In this document: positions 8,491 through 17,432 of the stretch, one piece after another | Numbering within the stretch: the stretch's first letter is position 1 | Layout of the letters: each line of letters starts with the position of its first letter | DNA from: Paenibacillus mendelii | Lineage (GTDB): Bacteria > Bacillota > Bacilli > Paenibacillales > Paenibacillaceae | Direction of reading: 5' to 3' | Assembly (NCBI RefSeq): GCF_024498075.1 | Contig: NZ_JANHOF010000016.1 | Location: 62,001-126,000, forward strand | Length of the DNA stretch: 64,000 nucleotides | Translations under genes and position numbers: made by a program | Notes under the pieces: model-generated | Databases searched by the model: none | Seen by the model: the letters and a program-made list of their open reading frames with translations, nothing else | What the model was told of the DNA's origin: nothing

Positions 8491-9396
8491 CTATGCCTGT
8501 AAAATACCGACCTTCTGGAGCGCTTGCTTAATCTCTTTTCTAGCCTCCTCACCCAAACTTTGGAAAGGAGCTCGAACTGGGCCTGACGGCAATCCTACAA
8601 GATCAAGCGCAGCCTTCACCATGGCTGGCTGTCCATATTTTCGGGCCAATTCACGAATGGGCTGCCAGCGGTAGAACCGCTCCCACGCCCGCTCCATCTC
8701 TCCGCGTTGGAATTCATCATACAAGGCCACAAACTCGCTTGCCATGAAGTTTGCGTTCGTCGAGGTGCAGCCCTGCAGACCAATGCCCAGGGCACCGAGA
8801 ACAATGCCGTCAGATCCGCAAAGAATAGATAAGCTGTCTCCCGCATAAGCCATCGTCCGAACCTGCGCATGCAGGTCTGTCGCTCCTTGCTTGATACCCA
8901 CGACATGCTCCAGCTTGGACAGCTCTGCAATTTCCTCCGGCGAGAGCTGTACGCCGATGCTGGCGCTGTTATAGATGATAATCGGAATATCAACCGCTTC
9001 ATTCAGACACTGAAAATGATAGAAGATATCCTCCGGTCTAACCTCGGAAACATACGGCGGCGTTACCATGACACCATCTGCTCCGAGCTCCTTGGCCATG
9101 CGGTTCAGTTCAATCGCTTCATAAGTTCCACTTGCCGCCGTACAGCATAGGACCGGTACGCGGCCCGCTGTTGCATCAACAGCTGCAGCGAATAGCTCCT
9201 CACGCTCCGCCAGACTCATGCTTGGATACTCCGCATAAGTACCGCCAACGATAATACCATGCACGCCCGAAGCGATATAGTGCTCAATATTACGGCGAAG
9301 TGCCGCCAGATCCAGGCTAAGATCTTCCTTCATCGGTGTGATCGCTAGAACGAAGATTCCTTTGAGTTTATTTTTCAAATCCGTTGTTGTCGTCAT
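8491..9396 (-). CDS. DapA/N-acetylneuraminate lyase superfamily protein
   Basis: A 301-residue class I aldolase/dehydratase of the DHDPS superfamily, a TIM barrel that uses a Schiff-base lysine. The lysine is in GIKQGATD, the proton-relay tyrosine in IIIYNSAS, and the carboxylate-binding loop is GGTYAEYPSMS, which differs from the GGTTGE of true DapA. The substrate is therefore probably not aspartate semialdehyde plus pyruvate but another 2-keto acid. It is the last gene of a long minus-strand catabolic run and follows the aminotransferase, which would supply a keto acid. Confidence 0.88.
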   Translation of the reverse strand: MTTTTDLKNKLKGIFVLAITPMKEDLSLDLAALRRNIEHYIASGVHGIIVGGTYAEYPSMSLAEREELFAAAVDATAGRVPVLCCTAASGTYEAIELNRMAKELGADGVMVTPPYVSEVRPEDIFYHFQCLNEAVDIPIIIYNSASIGVQLSPEEIAELSKLEHVVGIKQGATDLHAQVRTMAYAGDSLSILCGSDGIVLGALGIGLQGCTSTNANFMASEFVALYDEFQRGEMERAWERFYRWQPIRELARKYGQPAMVKAALDLVGLPSGPVRAPFQSLGEEARKEIKQALQKVGILQA

Positions 9397-9428
9397 AAAG
9401 CTTCCCCCTCCGAGTTATAACCGCGTCG

Positions 9429-10631
9429 TTACTTCAATCCTAATATGGCTTCCATGGCAGCTATGCCGCTCTCTAGTTCAGAACGCGAAACCGCAAACGA
9501 TAATCGCAAATGTGTTGGGCTTCCAAAACCAGTGCCAGGCATAACCGCGACACCCGCCTCCTGGAGCAGAGCCGCAGCCAAATCGTCGGATGAATGAATC
9601 ATCCGCCCGAGCAGCTTTCGTCCACACCAATAAGAAGCATCCACCCATACATAGAAAGCTCCGTCCGGAACAAGACATTCCAACCCTTGCAGTCCTCGTA
9701 CGGCTTCAACGAAATAGTCCCGCCTGGCCAAATATTCATTATGGATCGGCTCCATTTCGTTCTGCGGCCCAACAATGGCTGCCAAAGCCGCCTTCTGTGC
9801 TATGGATGACGGATTACTGGTCGTATGCGATTGCAGCCTGAGCATAGCTTGAGCAACCGCCTGAGGCGCTGCCGCATAACCGATTCTCCAGCCGGTCATG
9901 CTGTAGGATTTGGACACGGCATTGATGACGACCGTCCGCTCCTTCATGCCAGGGAATGCTGCAATGCTTGTGAACTTCTCCGGCGTAAATACGAATGTAG
10001 AATACACTTCATCGCTAATAACCCAGAGATTATTGCGCTGACAGAAAGCGGCCAATTCCAGCAGCTCCCTCGTGCTGTATACCGCACCGGAAGGATTGTT
10101 CGGATGATTAAGAATTAAGATGCGTGTTGATTCATTCACATAGGGAGCAAGTGTCTCCGGCGTTGTTTTGTACCCCTGCTCCGGTAGTGTCGGCACAAAT
10201 ATCGGCTTGCCTCCAGCGAACTTAACCTGCTCGGGGAACGAGACCCAATACGGAATCGGAATTAACACCTCGTCTCCTTCACGGCAAAGCGTGCAAATCG
10301 CATTGAACAAAGCTTGCTTGCCGCCTGCCGACACCACGATCTGATCAGGTTCATAGCTTAAGTTCATCTCTTTGCGCAAGGAATCGCACACCGCTTGGCG
10401 CAGTGACAGGATGCCGCCGGTATCCGTATAGCCCGTAAAGTTATCTTCAATAGCTTGAATAGCAGCTTGCTTCGCCCGATCCGGCGTCGGGAAGTCCGGC
10501 TGTCCCAGTCCAAGGCGATGGACGGTCTGCCCTTCACGCTGCAGCTTCGCAACGGTAGATTCAAGGGCAGCTGTAGGGGAAGGCAGCACCCTATCGACCC
10601 ACTCCGACATTCTAACCTCATGATTGGACAA
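9429..10631 (-). CDS. PLP-dependent class I/II aminotransferase (aspartate aminotransferase-like)
   Basis: A 400-residue fold-type I aminotransferase. The PLP lysine is in NAVSKSYSMTGWRIGYA, the cofactor Asn and Asp/Tyr in NHPNNPSG and ISDEVYS, and the carboxylate-binding Arg in LRLSFAVS. It would swap an amino group with 2-oxoglutarate in the cytosol. Two starts are possible: TTG 10631 with AGGGGG upstream, or ATG 10610 with GAGG close by; I keep the longer. It lies 12 bp after the original end of the M20 reading frame, fitting a tightly packed operon. Confidence 0.9.
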   Translation of the reverse strand: MSNHEVRMSEWVDRVLPSPTAALESTVAKLQREGQTVHRLGLGQPDFPTPDRAKQAAIQAIEDNFTGYTDTGGILSLRQAVCDSLRKEMNLSYEPDQIVVSAGGKQALFNAICTLCREGDEVLIPIPYWVSFPEQVKFAGGKPIFVPTLPEQGYKTTPETLAPYVNESTRILILNHPNNPSGAVYSTRELLELAAFCQRNNLWVISDEVYSTFVFTPEKFTSIAAFPGMKERTVVINAVSKSYSMTGWRIGYAAAPQAVAQAMLRLQSHTTSNPSSIAQKAALAAIVGPQNEMEPIHNEYLARRDYFVEAVRGLQGLECLVPDGAFYVWVDASYWCGRKLLGRMIHSSDDLAAALLQEAGVAVMPGTGFGSPTHLRLSFAVSRSELESGIAAMEAILGLK

Positions 10632-10643
10632 TTGAATGACCCC

Positions 10644-11828
10644 CTATTCTTGACGTACACCTGCTGTATCAATGGCGATTGACGCGTAGACCTGTACAGC
10701 TTTCTCCAACTCAGATACATAGACCTACTCATCCACCTTATGCGCCATAGCGAAATCTCCCGGTCCATAGATGACGGAGGGGATTCCCCGATTCATAAAG
10801 TGGGACATATCACAATTGGCCGTCAGGCCGACCAACTCCGGCTTACACCCATAGACCTCCTCGATAGCCCGCGAAGCTAATCCGACCATCGGGTGATCCG
10901 AGCTGATCTCCGAGGCTCCTCCTGTTGTCGGGAGAAGCCGATCGATGTGAACACGGCCATTCAAGCCGGGAACATCTGCAAGAACTTGTTCGATTTCACG
11001 GATAGCCTCTGCTTCATCTTCCCCGGGAATCAACCGGCGATCGATGAGCGCTTCACAGCTTTCCGGGATCATAGACTCCTTCACTCCGCCCTTCATAACC
11101 GTGACTGATAGTGTAGATTGACCAGTCAAGGGATGAAGCCTAGACACCAAAGTCTTCTTGGCGAAAGTATCTAAGGCTAGCAGGGCGTTCACCATTAAAA
11201 TAACCGCGTTGACGCCAAGGTGGGGAGTGGAGGAATGTGCGGACACACCGTCTGCCACCAGAATAGGGCGGATGCTGCCACGGTGAGCAATAGCAAGATT
11301 ACCGTTAGTCGCTTCCCCAATCACTGCAAGATCTCCTTGAATATGTTCAGGAAGCCCTCGCGCACCCAGGCTTGCCGCCTCTTCGTCAACGACCGCTGCC
11401 AGAATGATATCGCCCGGAAGTTTCATGCCCGATGCCGCAATCGCTTCTACCGCCGCCATCATGGCTGCCAGAGGACCTTTAGCATCCATCACACCACGTC
11501 CATAGACGCGATCTTCTTCCAAGCGCATCTCGAACGGATCCGACTTCCACCCTTCTCCGGCAGGCACGACATCCATATGTGTATTCAGAATGACAGTCCG
11601 GCCGCCGCCTGTGCCCTTCAATGTGGCAAACACATTCGGTCTTCCCGGCTCGATCTCCTGCAGCTCCACTTCGCAGCCAGCCGCTTCCATGACTCCCGCA
11701 ATATAGTCCGCTACCTGCTGCTCCGAACCAGTCGGATTCACACTCGGGAAGCGTACCAGGTCAGCTAACAATTCCAAAACCCGACCCTGGACCGGTAAGG
11801 ACTGGGCAATACTGCGCCCGCCGGTCAT
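10644..11828 (-). pseudogene. M20-family (ArgE/DapE-like) deacylase, interrupted near the end by an amber codon
   Basis: The M20 dizinc amidohydrolase is well conserved: LNTHMDVVP, the bridging Asp in GRGVMDAKG, the general base in VVDEEA, and the late metal His in AMAHKVDE. The product stops at TAG 10725 directly after KVDE. In the same frame 26 more sense codons follow (VYVSELEKAVQ onward) to TAG 10644, and this looks like the normal helix that ends family members, where Tyr usually follows KVDE. I infer Tyr to stop mutation. The truncated protein has 367 residues and all metal ligands, so partial activity is possible. ATG 11828 overlaps the SDR stop by 4 bp (ATGA). Such enzymes remove acyl groups from N-acyl amino acids. 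Confidence 0.8.
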
Positions 11829-12610
11829 AAAGATTTCACCATTCCACCGTCTACTAACAGCGATTGACCCGTTACATAGCTTGCGGCATCCGAGCAAAAG
11901 AATGCGACAACGCGCGCCAGCTCCTCGGGTTGTCCATAACGGCCGAGCGGAATAACAGCTTCCGTCTTCACTTTGTATGCAGCGGAGGTAATCCCAGCTT
12001 GATCCGCGCGCGCTTGATCGAGCGAACGCACCCGATCCGTATCGATTCGCCCTGGAGCAATCGTATTCACCCGAATCCCATGCGGTGCGAGCTCTTCGGC
12101 TAATGTCTTGCTTAATCCCGCAACCCCCGTCCGCATCACATTGGATAGAGTCAAGCCCGGTATCGGCTGTTTAATCGAAGAGGAAGCCAAATTAATGACC
12201 GCTCCCCCGCTCTCCTTCAGATGCGGAAGCGCTAGTCCAACTAGGCGTACAATACTAAGCAGGTTAAGCTCGAAGGCATATTGCCAATCCGCTTCCTTGA
12301 GTGTCTCGAAGGTTCCCGCCGGCGGTCCGCCCGCATTATTAACCAGAATGTGTAGCCCGCCGAATTCCCGGACCGTCTCCTCCACGCAGCGCGTCAGGTC
12401 CTCAGCGTTACATACATCGGCTTGCAAACCGAGAGCCTGTACGCCAGTCTCAGCCGTAATTTCAGCAGCCACATCAATGGCAGCCTGTCCGTTCCGGCTG
12501 AACAACGCCACGTTCGCACCCTCACTCGCCAGCTCGAACGCAACAGCCCGGCCTAGTCCTTTACTAGCCGCAGCAACTAACGCGACCTTACCTTGCATAG
12601 GTTTGTTCAT
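11825..12610 (-). CDS. SDR-family oxidoreductase with altered catalytic motif
   Basis: A 261-residue Rossmann-fold short-chain dehydrogenase/reductase. The dinucleotide motif is AAASKGLGRA (residues 13-22), NNAGGP follows, and the family tail is TGQSLLVDGG. The catalytic YxxxK is not present: aligning GVAGLSKTLA with the usual helix puts Ser and Arg (S-N-V-M-R) at the Tyr and Lys positions. A known SDR subgroup carries such an SNxxR motif and its chemistry is uncertain. The start ATG 12610 has GGAGGTCCCCT just upstream. It overlaps the M20 gene by 4 bp. Confidence 0.85.
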   Translation of the reverse strand: MNKPMQGKVALVAAASKGLGRAVAFELASEGANVALFSRNGQAAIDVAAEITAETGVQALGLQADVCNAEDLTRCVEETVREFGGLHILVNNAGGPPAGTFETLKEADWQYAFELNLLSIVRLVGLALPHLKESGGAVINLASSSIKQPIPGLTLSNVMRTGVAGLSKTLAEELAPHGIRVNTIAPGRIDTDRVRSLDQARADQAGITSAAYKVKTEAVIPLGRYGQPEELARVVAFFCSDAASYVTGQSLLVDGGMVKSL

Positions 12611-12629
12611 AGGGGACCTCCTAAAATTT

Positions 12630-12833
12630 TGAGACTTTTCGCTTCCTCAGGAGCGAAATCGAGCAAAATTCGCTTCGAAAGTATACACTTCATTTTGTGA
12701 GACTTTTCGCTTCCACAGGAGCGAAATCGAGCAAAATTCACTTCAAAAGTATACGCTTCATTTTGTGAGACTTTTCGCTTCCGCAGGAGCGAATTCGAGC
12801 AAAATTCACTTCGGAAGCATACACTTCATTCAA
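12630..12833. repeat. three tandem 68-bp repeats
   Basis: Copies start at 12630, 12698 and 12766, with an exact 68-bp period and a few substitutions between copies. Each contains the imperfect dyad TTCGCTTCC-NNN-GGAGCGAA and a second dyad GCGAA/TTCGC. The array lies between two genes on the minus strand, upstream of the SDR ribosome site, so it is in the transcribed spacer of the cluster and may fold or be processed. Confidence 0.9.
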
Positions 12834-12847
12834 TCAGCACGAATTTT

Positions 12848-14011
12848 CTAAACAACGGTCAACTCTCTAGGCAGTTTAGTCAGCAATTCGCAGCCGGTAT
12901 CTGTCACGAGCAGCGTTTCGCTAAAGCCCACACCATATGTGTTCGGCACGCGGAGTGCTGGAGGAATATGGAACACCATTCCCGGCTGAAGAACGCGTTG
13001 ATCGTCACGCTGCAAGCTCATGATATGACCCTCGCCCCAATCGGGAGCGAACGCGCAGCCGATGGAATAACCAGTACGCTTGCGGAATTGCTCATACAGA
13101 CCCGCTCGTTCAATCGTTCCCCGGCATGCTTCGTCCACTTCGCCGGCGGTAACGCCCGGCCGGATCGATTCAATTGCAGCGTTAAGAGAGGCGATGCACA
13201 CCTCGGTCACGCGTTTGATTTCGTCTGTCGGAGCACCTGTATACGCAGAGCGCATCAAAGCGCCGTGATAACGATTGCGGGCGCCCGCCACTTCCAGCAG
13301 CAGCGTCTCACCTTCGCCTATAACCTTGTGGCCCCAAGCCGAATGCATGTTGCCCGAACGGTAGCCGGAGGACACGAAGGGCTCCATTCCTAAGTACTCC
13401 CCGCCGGACCGAATCATCCCGCTGAACATGGCCGCAGCCACCTCATCCTCGTTCACTCCGGCCCGGATCGCATCCAGTCCGGCTTGCATCGAGTTATCCG
13501 CCACGAGACAAGCTTCGCGAATATATGCAATCTCGGCAGGAGACTTGATGACCCGGAGACTCTCCACGATCCCTTGAGCATCGGTAAGCTGGTAACCGCC
13601 GAGCAGCTCCGTTAGTTTGAGATAGTGACGGACGGGCAGAAACCAGGATCCTGTCTCGATACCCAGAGCTCCCGATCCAACCCCCATCTGCTTTACGGTA
13701 TCGGAGGTCAAGGCCACGGGGTCGTTCGTGTCATCATAGGTTCGCACCTGATTCTCCGGCAGCCAGCTGTAGAACTGGACATTAGAGAGCTCGCCTCTGC
13801 GGAGAACCAATACCGGATCTCCGGATGCGGGAACAACCAAGCATTGGTACATATAGTATCCAGGGCTTTGATAGCCGGTTAAGTAAAAAATATTTTCAGG
13901 CGTATGAATGAGCATTCCTTTCAGATCACGCCGCATTAATTCAGCTTGAAATTGGGAGAGGCGAGATTGAAATTCGTTCAAGGTGAAAACTAAAGGTTGT
14001 GCATTCGACAT
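12848..14011 (-). CDS. M24-family hydrolase (ectoine hydrolase DoeA/creatinase-like)
   Basis: A 387-residue pita-bread fold protein of the M24 group, with an N-terminal creatinase-like domain to about residue 140 and the C-terminal catalytic domain after SLRVIKSPAEIAYIREA. The stretches GNMHSAWGH and GYSIGCAFAPDWGEG resemble ectoine hydrolase (DoeA/EutD) rather than Xaa-Pro aminopeptidase. The first metal Asp of the peptidases appears as Glu in LLLEVAGARNRYHG, so peptidase activity is doubtful. It could open an amidino ring or cleave a C-N bond. ATG 14011 has AGAGG upstream. It neighbours the nitrilase and the SDR. Confidence 0.8.
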   Translation of the reverse strand: MSNAQPLVFTLNEFQSRLSQFQAELMRRDLKGMLIHTPENIFYLTGYQSPGYYMYQCLVVPASGDPVLVLRRGELSNVQFYSWLPENQVRTYDDTNDPVALTSDTVKQMGVGSGALGIETGSWFLPVRHYLKLTELLGGYQLTDAQGIVESLRVIKSPAEIAYIREACLVADNSMQAGLDAIRAGVNEDEVAAAMFSGMIRSGGEYLGMEPFVSSGYRSGNMHSAWGHKVIGEGETLLLEVAGARNRYHGALMRSAYTGAPTDEIKRVTEVCIASLNAAIESIRPGVTAGEVDEACRGTIERAGLYEQFRKRTGYSIGCAFAPDWGEGHIMSLQRDDQRVLQPGMVFHIPPALRVPNTYGVGFSETLLVTDTGCELLTKLPRELTVV

Positions 14012-14069
14012 ACATTCTACCTCTTTCCATATGAGAATCCTTACGTTATCGCAGGAGGACCATTCATCG

Positions 14070-14894
14070 TTAATCAGCCTTCATATAATAGGTATCTCTT
14101 CTTAAATCCTTCAAGTAAGGAACAGCCCTGCGGCTTGCCTCAACTTCATCAAGATCGAGCTTGACGAGCTGCATCTCCTCTACAAACAGGTTGGCATCCA
14201 GAATGAGCTCGCCACGCGGGCTCGCGACTTTGTTGTTCCCAAAGAAATTCAGATCGCCCTCACGCCCGACCGCATTAATTCCAGCGACGAAACAGCCATT
14301 CTCCAGCGCGCGGGATGGGAAATAAATATTCCATCGGCTTCGATCTTCGATTGAAAAGGCAGCAGGAGACAGGATCAATTCCACTCCATCCAGCGCTAGC
14401 ATGCGAGCCGCTTCCGGGAAGCCGGCGTCATAACAAATCAGCACGCCGATTCGTCCGCAATCCAATTCAAATACGGGATAGTCATCCCCTGAGCTGAAAT
14501 ATTTTTTCTCCTCGTCCCAGAGATGTGTCTTGCTGTGCTCACCTACAACATCGCCATTCCGATTGATCACAACCGCGCTGTTATAAACAACACCGGACAT
14601 CGGCTTCTTGAATACAAGGGGGAGCACAATATTAATCCGATATACCTTGGCAGCCTCTCGGAACGTCTGGACAGTTGGTCCCTCCAGGCCTTCCCCCAGC
14701 TCGCGATACTTTTTCCCGACGAAATCTGTATTGTAACCGGTCGTGAACAACTCAGGGAACACGATAAGATCAGCGCCTTGACGGGCTGCATCCTGCACGA
14801 ATTTCAACCCTTTCAGGATATTCGCGGAGACATCCATGATTTTGCTTTCGAATTGAACCAATGCCACATTAACGATCCGCAACCTTCTCACCAC
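14070..14894 (-). CDS. carbon-nitrogen hydrolase (nitrilase superfamily amidase)
   Basis: A 274-residue nitrilase-superfamily amidohydrolase. The Glu-Lys-Cys triad is visible: E in VFPELFTTGY, K in EHSKTHLWDE and C in LICYDAGFPE. Family members hydrolyse amides, N-carbamoyl compounds or nitriles to the acid and ammonia in the cytosol. The start is uncertain; adjacent GTG codons at 14894 and 14891 lie close to a weak AGGTG. It lies 29 bp after the ABC ATPase, in the same orientation, and probably acts on the imported compound or an intermediate. Confidence 0.88.
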   Translation of the reverse strand: MVRRLRIVNVALVQFESKIMDVSANILKGLKFVQDAARQGADLIVFPELFTTGYNTDFVGKKYRELGEGLEGPTVQTFREAAKVYRINIVLPLVFKKPMSGVVYNSAVVINRNGDVVGEHSKTHLWDEEKKYFSSGDDYPVFELDCGRIGVLICYDAGFPEAARMLALDGVELILSPAAFSIEDRSRWNIYFPSRALENGCFVAGINAVGREGDLNFFGNNKVASPRGELILDANLFVEEMQLVKLDLDEVEASRRAVPYLKDLRRDTYYMKAD

Positions 14895-14923
14895 CTATGC
14901 CTGTTCTTGTCGCTGTTTTTCGT

Positions 14924-15640
14924 TTAATACGGATTAATTTGTTCCAGAAATTGTGCCAGCCGGGGATGCATCTCCACATTCCGCAGCTCCGAGGAAGGAA
15001 CATCCGCAAGCACCTCGCCTTGATCCATGAAGATAATACGATCTCCAACTCGGCGCGCAAACTCCATCTCATGCGTCACGATTACAACCGTCATCCCATC
15101 TTGCACCAAGTCGACGATGACATCCAGAACCTCCCCCGTCATCTCGGGATCGAGCGCCGAGGTCGGCTCATCGAACAGCATCAGCTTCGGATTCATGGCC
15201 AATGCGCGCGCGATCGCTATCCGCTGCTGTTGACCGCCGGAGAGCTGCTCCGGGTAATGGTTGGCGCGATCCTGCAGGCGCACCCGTTCAAGCAGACGCT
15301 TCGCATGGTCGGTCGCGGTGGCCTCACTCGTCCCGAGAACGACCTTCGGAGACAGCTTAATATTCTCAATCGCGCTCAAATGCTGAAACAAATCAAAGGA
15401 TTGAAACACCATACCAATATCCGTTAACGTATGCCGGTGACCATTCACGTTCTTATCCTTGTACATAATGCTCCCGCCATCAATTGTCTCCAGCCCCGCC
15501 ATACATCGGAGCAGCGTTGATTTTCCTGACCCGGAGGGGCCAATAATAACGACACGCTCCCCCTCCTGTATGGTTAGGGATACTCCCTTAAGAATGGGTT
15601 CAGAATGATATTGTTTGCTCACTTGCTCGATCCGCAGCAT
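14924..15640 (-). CDS. polar amino acid ABC transporter ATPase (GlnQ/HisP-like)
   Basis: A 238-residue ATPase. Walker A is GPSGSGKST (about residues 34-42), the signature LSGGQQQR and Walker B LMLFDEPTSALD, followed by the H-loop in VIVTHEM. The high similarity to GlnQ-type proteins points to amino acid import. GAGGGGG lies before ATG 15640. It forms the importer with the permease upstream and the binding lipoprotein. Confidence 0.95.
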   Translation of the reverse strand: MLRIEQVSKQYHSEPILKGVSLTIQEGERVVIIGPSGSGKSTLLRCMAGLETIDGGSIMYKDKNVNGHRHTLTDIGMVFQSFDLFQHLSAIENIKLSPKVVLGTSEATATDHAKRLLERVRLQDRANHYPEQLSGGQQQRIAIARALAMNPKLMLFDEPTSALDPEMTGEVLDVIVDLVQDGMTVVIVTHEMEFARRVGDRIIFMDQGEVLADVPSSELRNVEMHPRLAQFLEQINPY

Positions 15641-15673
15641 CGTTGTTCCCCCTCTTCATTCATAGAGCAGCCC

Positions 15674-16408
15674 TTATCTAAATCTCGCAACCCAACGTTT
15701 TGGATTCATGAATCCCGCCTGTTTCTGGGCTGCAGGCCCCCGGCGGCTAATATCCAATCGGCGCTCCACGTAAATTTGAATCATCGTAAAGATAGCTGTA
15801 AAAGCAAGATAGTAAATAACGACCGTAACCAGCGTGTCAATGTAATTAAAGTTAGCGCTGGCCACTTGCTGAGCGGTCTGAAGCAGATCGGTAAAGCCGA
15901 CTACAGATGCTAGAGCAGAGGTTTTCAGCATCCCGATAAACTGATTGCCGGTTGGCGGCAGGATGATTCGGAAGGCTTGCGGTAGAATGACATGCCTCAT
16001 GATCTTCCAATTACTCATCCCCAAAGCTCTTGCAGCTCTTTGCTGGCCTTTGCTAACCGCCGAAAGTCCTGTACGAATGATCTCGGACATATAAGCCGCT
16101 TCATTAAGAGACAGAGCAACAAGGGCAGACTCGAATTCACTCAGCTTCAAACCGAACTGCGGCAGAACGTTATAAACGAAAATCAACTGAACCAATACAG
16201 GAATGCCGCGAAAAACCCACGTGTAGCAATTGGCCAAGCCTCGCAATGCGCTAAACCTCGATCTCTTGGCGAATGCCACTACGAAGCCCAAGGCGACGCC
16301 GACCAATTGAGCCAATATCGTCAGTTTAAGCGTGTTAACCGCTCCCCGCAGGAAGGCTTCGGACACCAAATATGAACCGACGCTTTCAAACATGCTCTCC
16401 ACGATCAC
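15674..16408 (-). CDS. polar amino acid ABC transporter permease (HisM/GlnP-like)
   Basis: A membrane protein of about 244 residues with the HisM/GlnP fold: several hydrophobic segments, LRGAVNTLKLTILAQ near the start, and the ATPase-contact EAA loop in EIIRTGLSAVSKGQQRAARALG. AGAAGGAGG lies at about 16413-16421, so translation should begin at GTG 16408 or GTG 16402 and not at the upstream 16447. A single permease gene suggests a homodimer. Confidence 0.92.
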   Translation of the reverse strand: MIVESMFESVGSYLVSEAFLRGAVNTLKLTILAQLVGVALGFVVAFAKRSRFSALRGLANCYTWVFRGIPVLVQLIFVYNVLPQFGLKLSEFESALVALSLNEAAYMSEIIRTGLSAVSKGQQRAARALGMSNWKIMRHVILPQAFRIILPPTGNQFIGMLKTSALASVVGFTDLLQTAQQVASANFNYIDTLVTVVIYYLAFTAIFTMIQIYVERRLDISRRGPAAQKQAGFMNPKRWVARFR

Positions 16409-16492
16409 ATAACCTCCTTCTGTCCCGCACAGGCTCCAGCCATTCAAACTCGCTTACAACCTGGCGGGCACCGTCATATCCTTGCCCCGCGA

Positions 16493-17395
16493 TTACTCGA
16501 AATAGCTTAATTCGACTGGAAGATGATACTTTTCCATAAGCGATGCATAAGTTCCATTCTCAGCCAGCTTCAGCAGCGCCGCTTCCAACGCATTCTTCAC
16601 CTCAGTATCACCTTTGCGAACAGCCATGCCGATCGTTGTATTCGCCTCGAAGGTGCTTGCGATTTCGAACACGCCGGGCAGCTCTTCCTGCAGATAAGCC
16701 GCTCCTGGAGATGACGTAAGGAATGCATCGGCACGATCCTGTTGGGTTGCCAGAACCGAGTCATTCGCTGTCGGAAGGGCTAAAACTTTTATTTCCGGTT
16801 TTCCGGCATCCTTCAGCTTCTTGTTATGCTCCTTAACGAAAATTTCTTCAACCGCGCCACGCGTAACGGCAACGGTACGAGTAGAAAGATCATCCATCGT
16901 TTTAATGCCAAGCTTATTCCCTGTCTTCACGACGATGGAATCGCCCAGCTTCATGTACGGAACGAAATCAACTTGCGCTTCGCGCTCAGGCTTAATGTAC
17001 ATAGCCGAGTTGATCATGTCGATCCGTTTGCCCTGCAGCGCCGGAATGAGTCCTTCGAAGTTCAGGGCTCTTATTTCAACCTCCAGCCCCATTTGCTCCG
17101 CAAGAGCTTGTCCCATCTCAATATCAAATCCTACAAATTCATTGTTATTCATATATTCAAACGGAGGGAAGGTCGCTGCCGTACCATACGTTAGCTTCCC
17201 TTTCTCCGCCAAATTCGAAGGAGCAGCAAGCTTATTCGTTTCGGTCTTGTCTGATGACGCGGAACCGTTCTGTGACGTATTGGATGACGATTGACCACCA
17301 TTGCCCGTACTGCCGTTGTTGCTCGAACAAGCGCTTAACAATAGAATGGCGGACAATAAAACAATCGTACGACCTATAAGTTTACGTTTAAACAT
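16493..17395 (-). CDS. amino acid ABC transporter substrate-binding lipoprotein
   Basis: A 300-residue family 3 solute-binding protein. Residues 1-23 are a lipoprotein signal ending in LLLSAC with Cys23 as the lipidated residue, then a Ser/Asn/Gly-rich linker to about residue 58. The family core shows FPPFEYMNNNEFVGFDIEMGQALAEQ and RAVTRGAVEEI-like elements (TVAVTRGA). It delivers the substrate to the permease at the membrane surface. It is the first structural gene after gntR in the cluster, 37 bp downstream of it. Confidence 0.95.
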   Translation of the reverse strand: MFKRKLIGRTIVLLSAILLLSACSSNNGSTGNGGQSSSNTSQNGSASSDKTETNKLAAPSNLAEKGKLTYGTAATFPPFEYMNNNEFVGFDIEMGQALAEQMGLEVEIRALNFEGLIPALQGKRIDMINSAMYIKPEREAQVDFVPYMKLGDSIVVKTGNKLGIKTMDDLSTRTVAVTRGAVEEIFVKEHNKKLKDAGKPEIKVLALPTANDSVLATQQDRADAFLTSSPGAAYLQEELPGVFEIASTFEANTTIGMAVRKGDTEVKNALEAALLKLAENGTYASLMEKYHLPVELSYFE

Positions 17396-17432
17396 AGTAG
17401 ACCACTCCCTCTAAGTTATCTGGGTTCAGCAA

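Noticed and set aside
8491-14011. Complete ectoine degradation operon
   Set aside because: Only the M24 gene resembles DoeA; the specific DoeB-type deacetylase and the semialdehyde dehydrogenase are missing.
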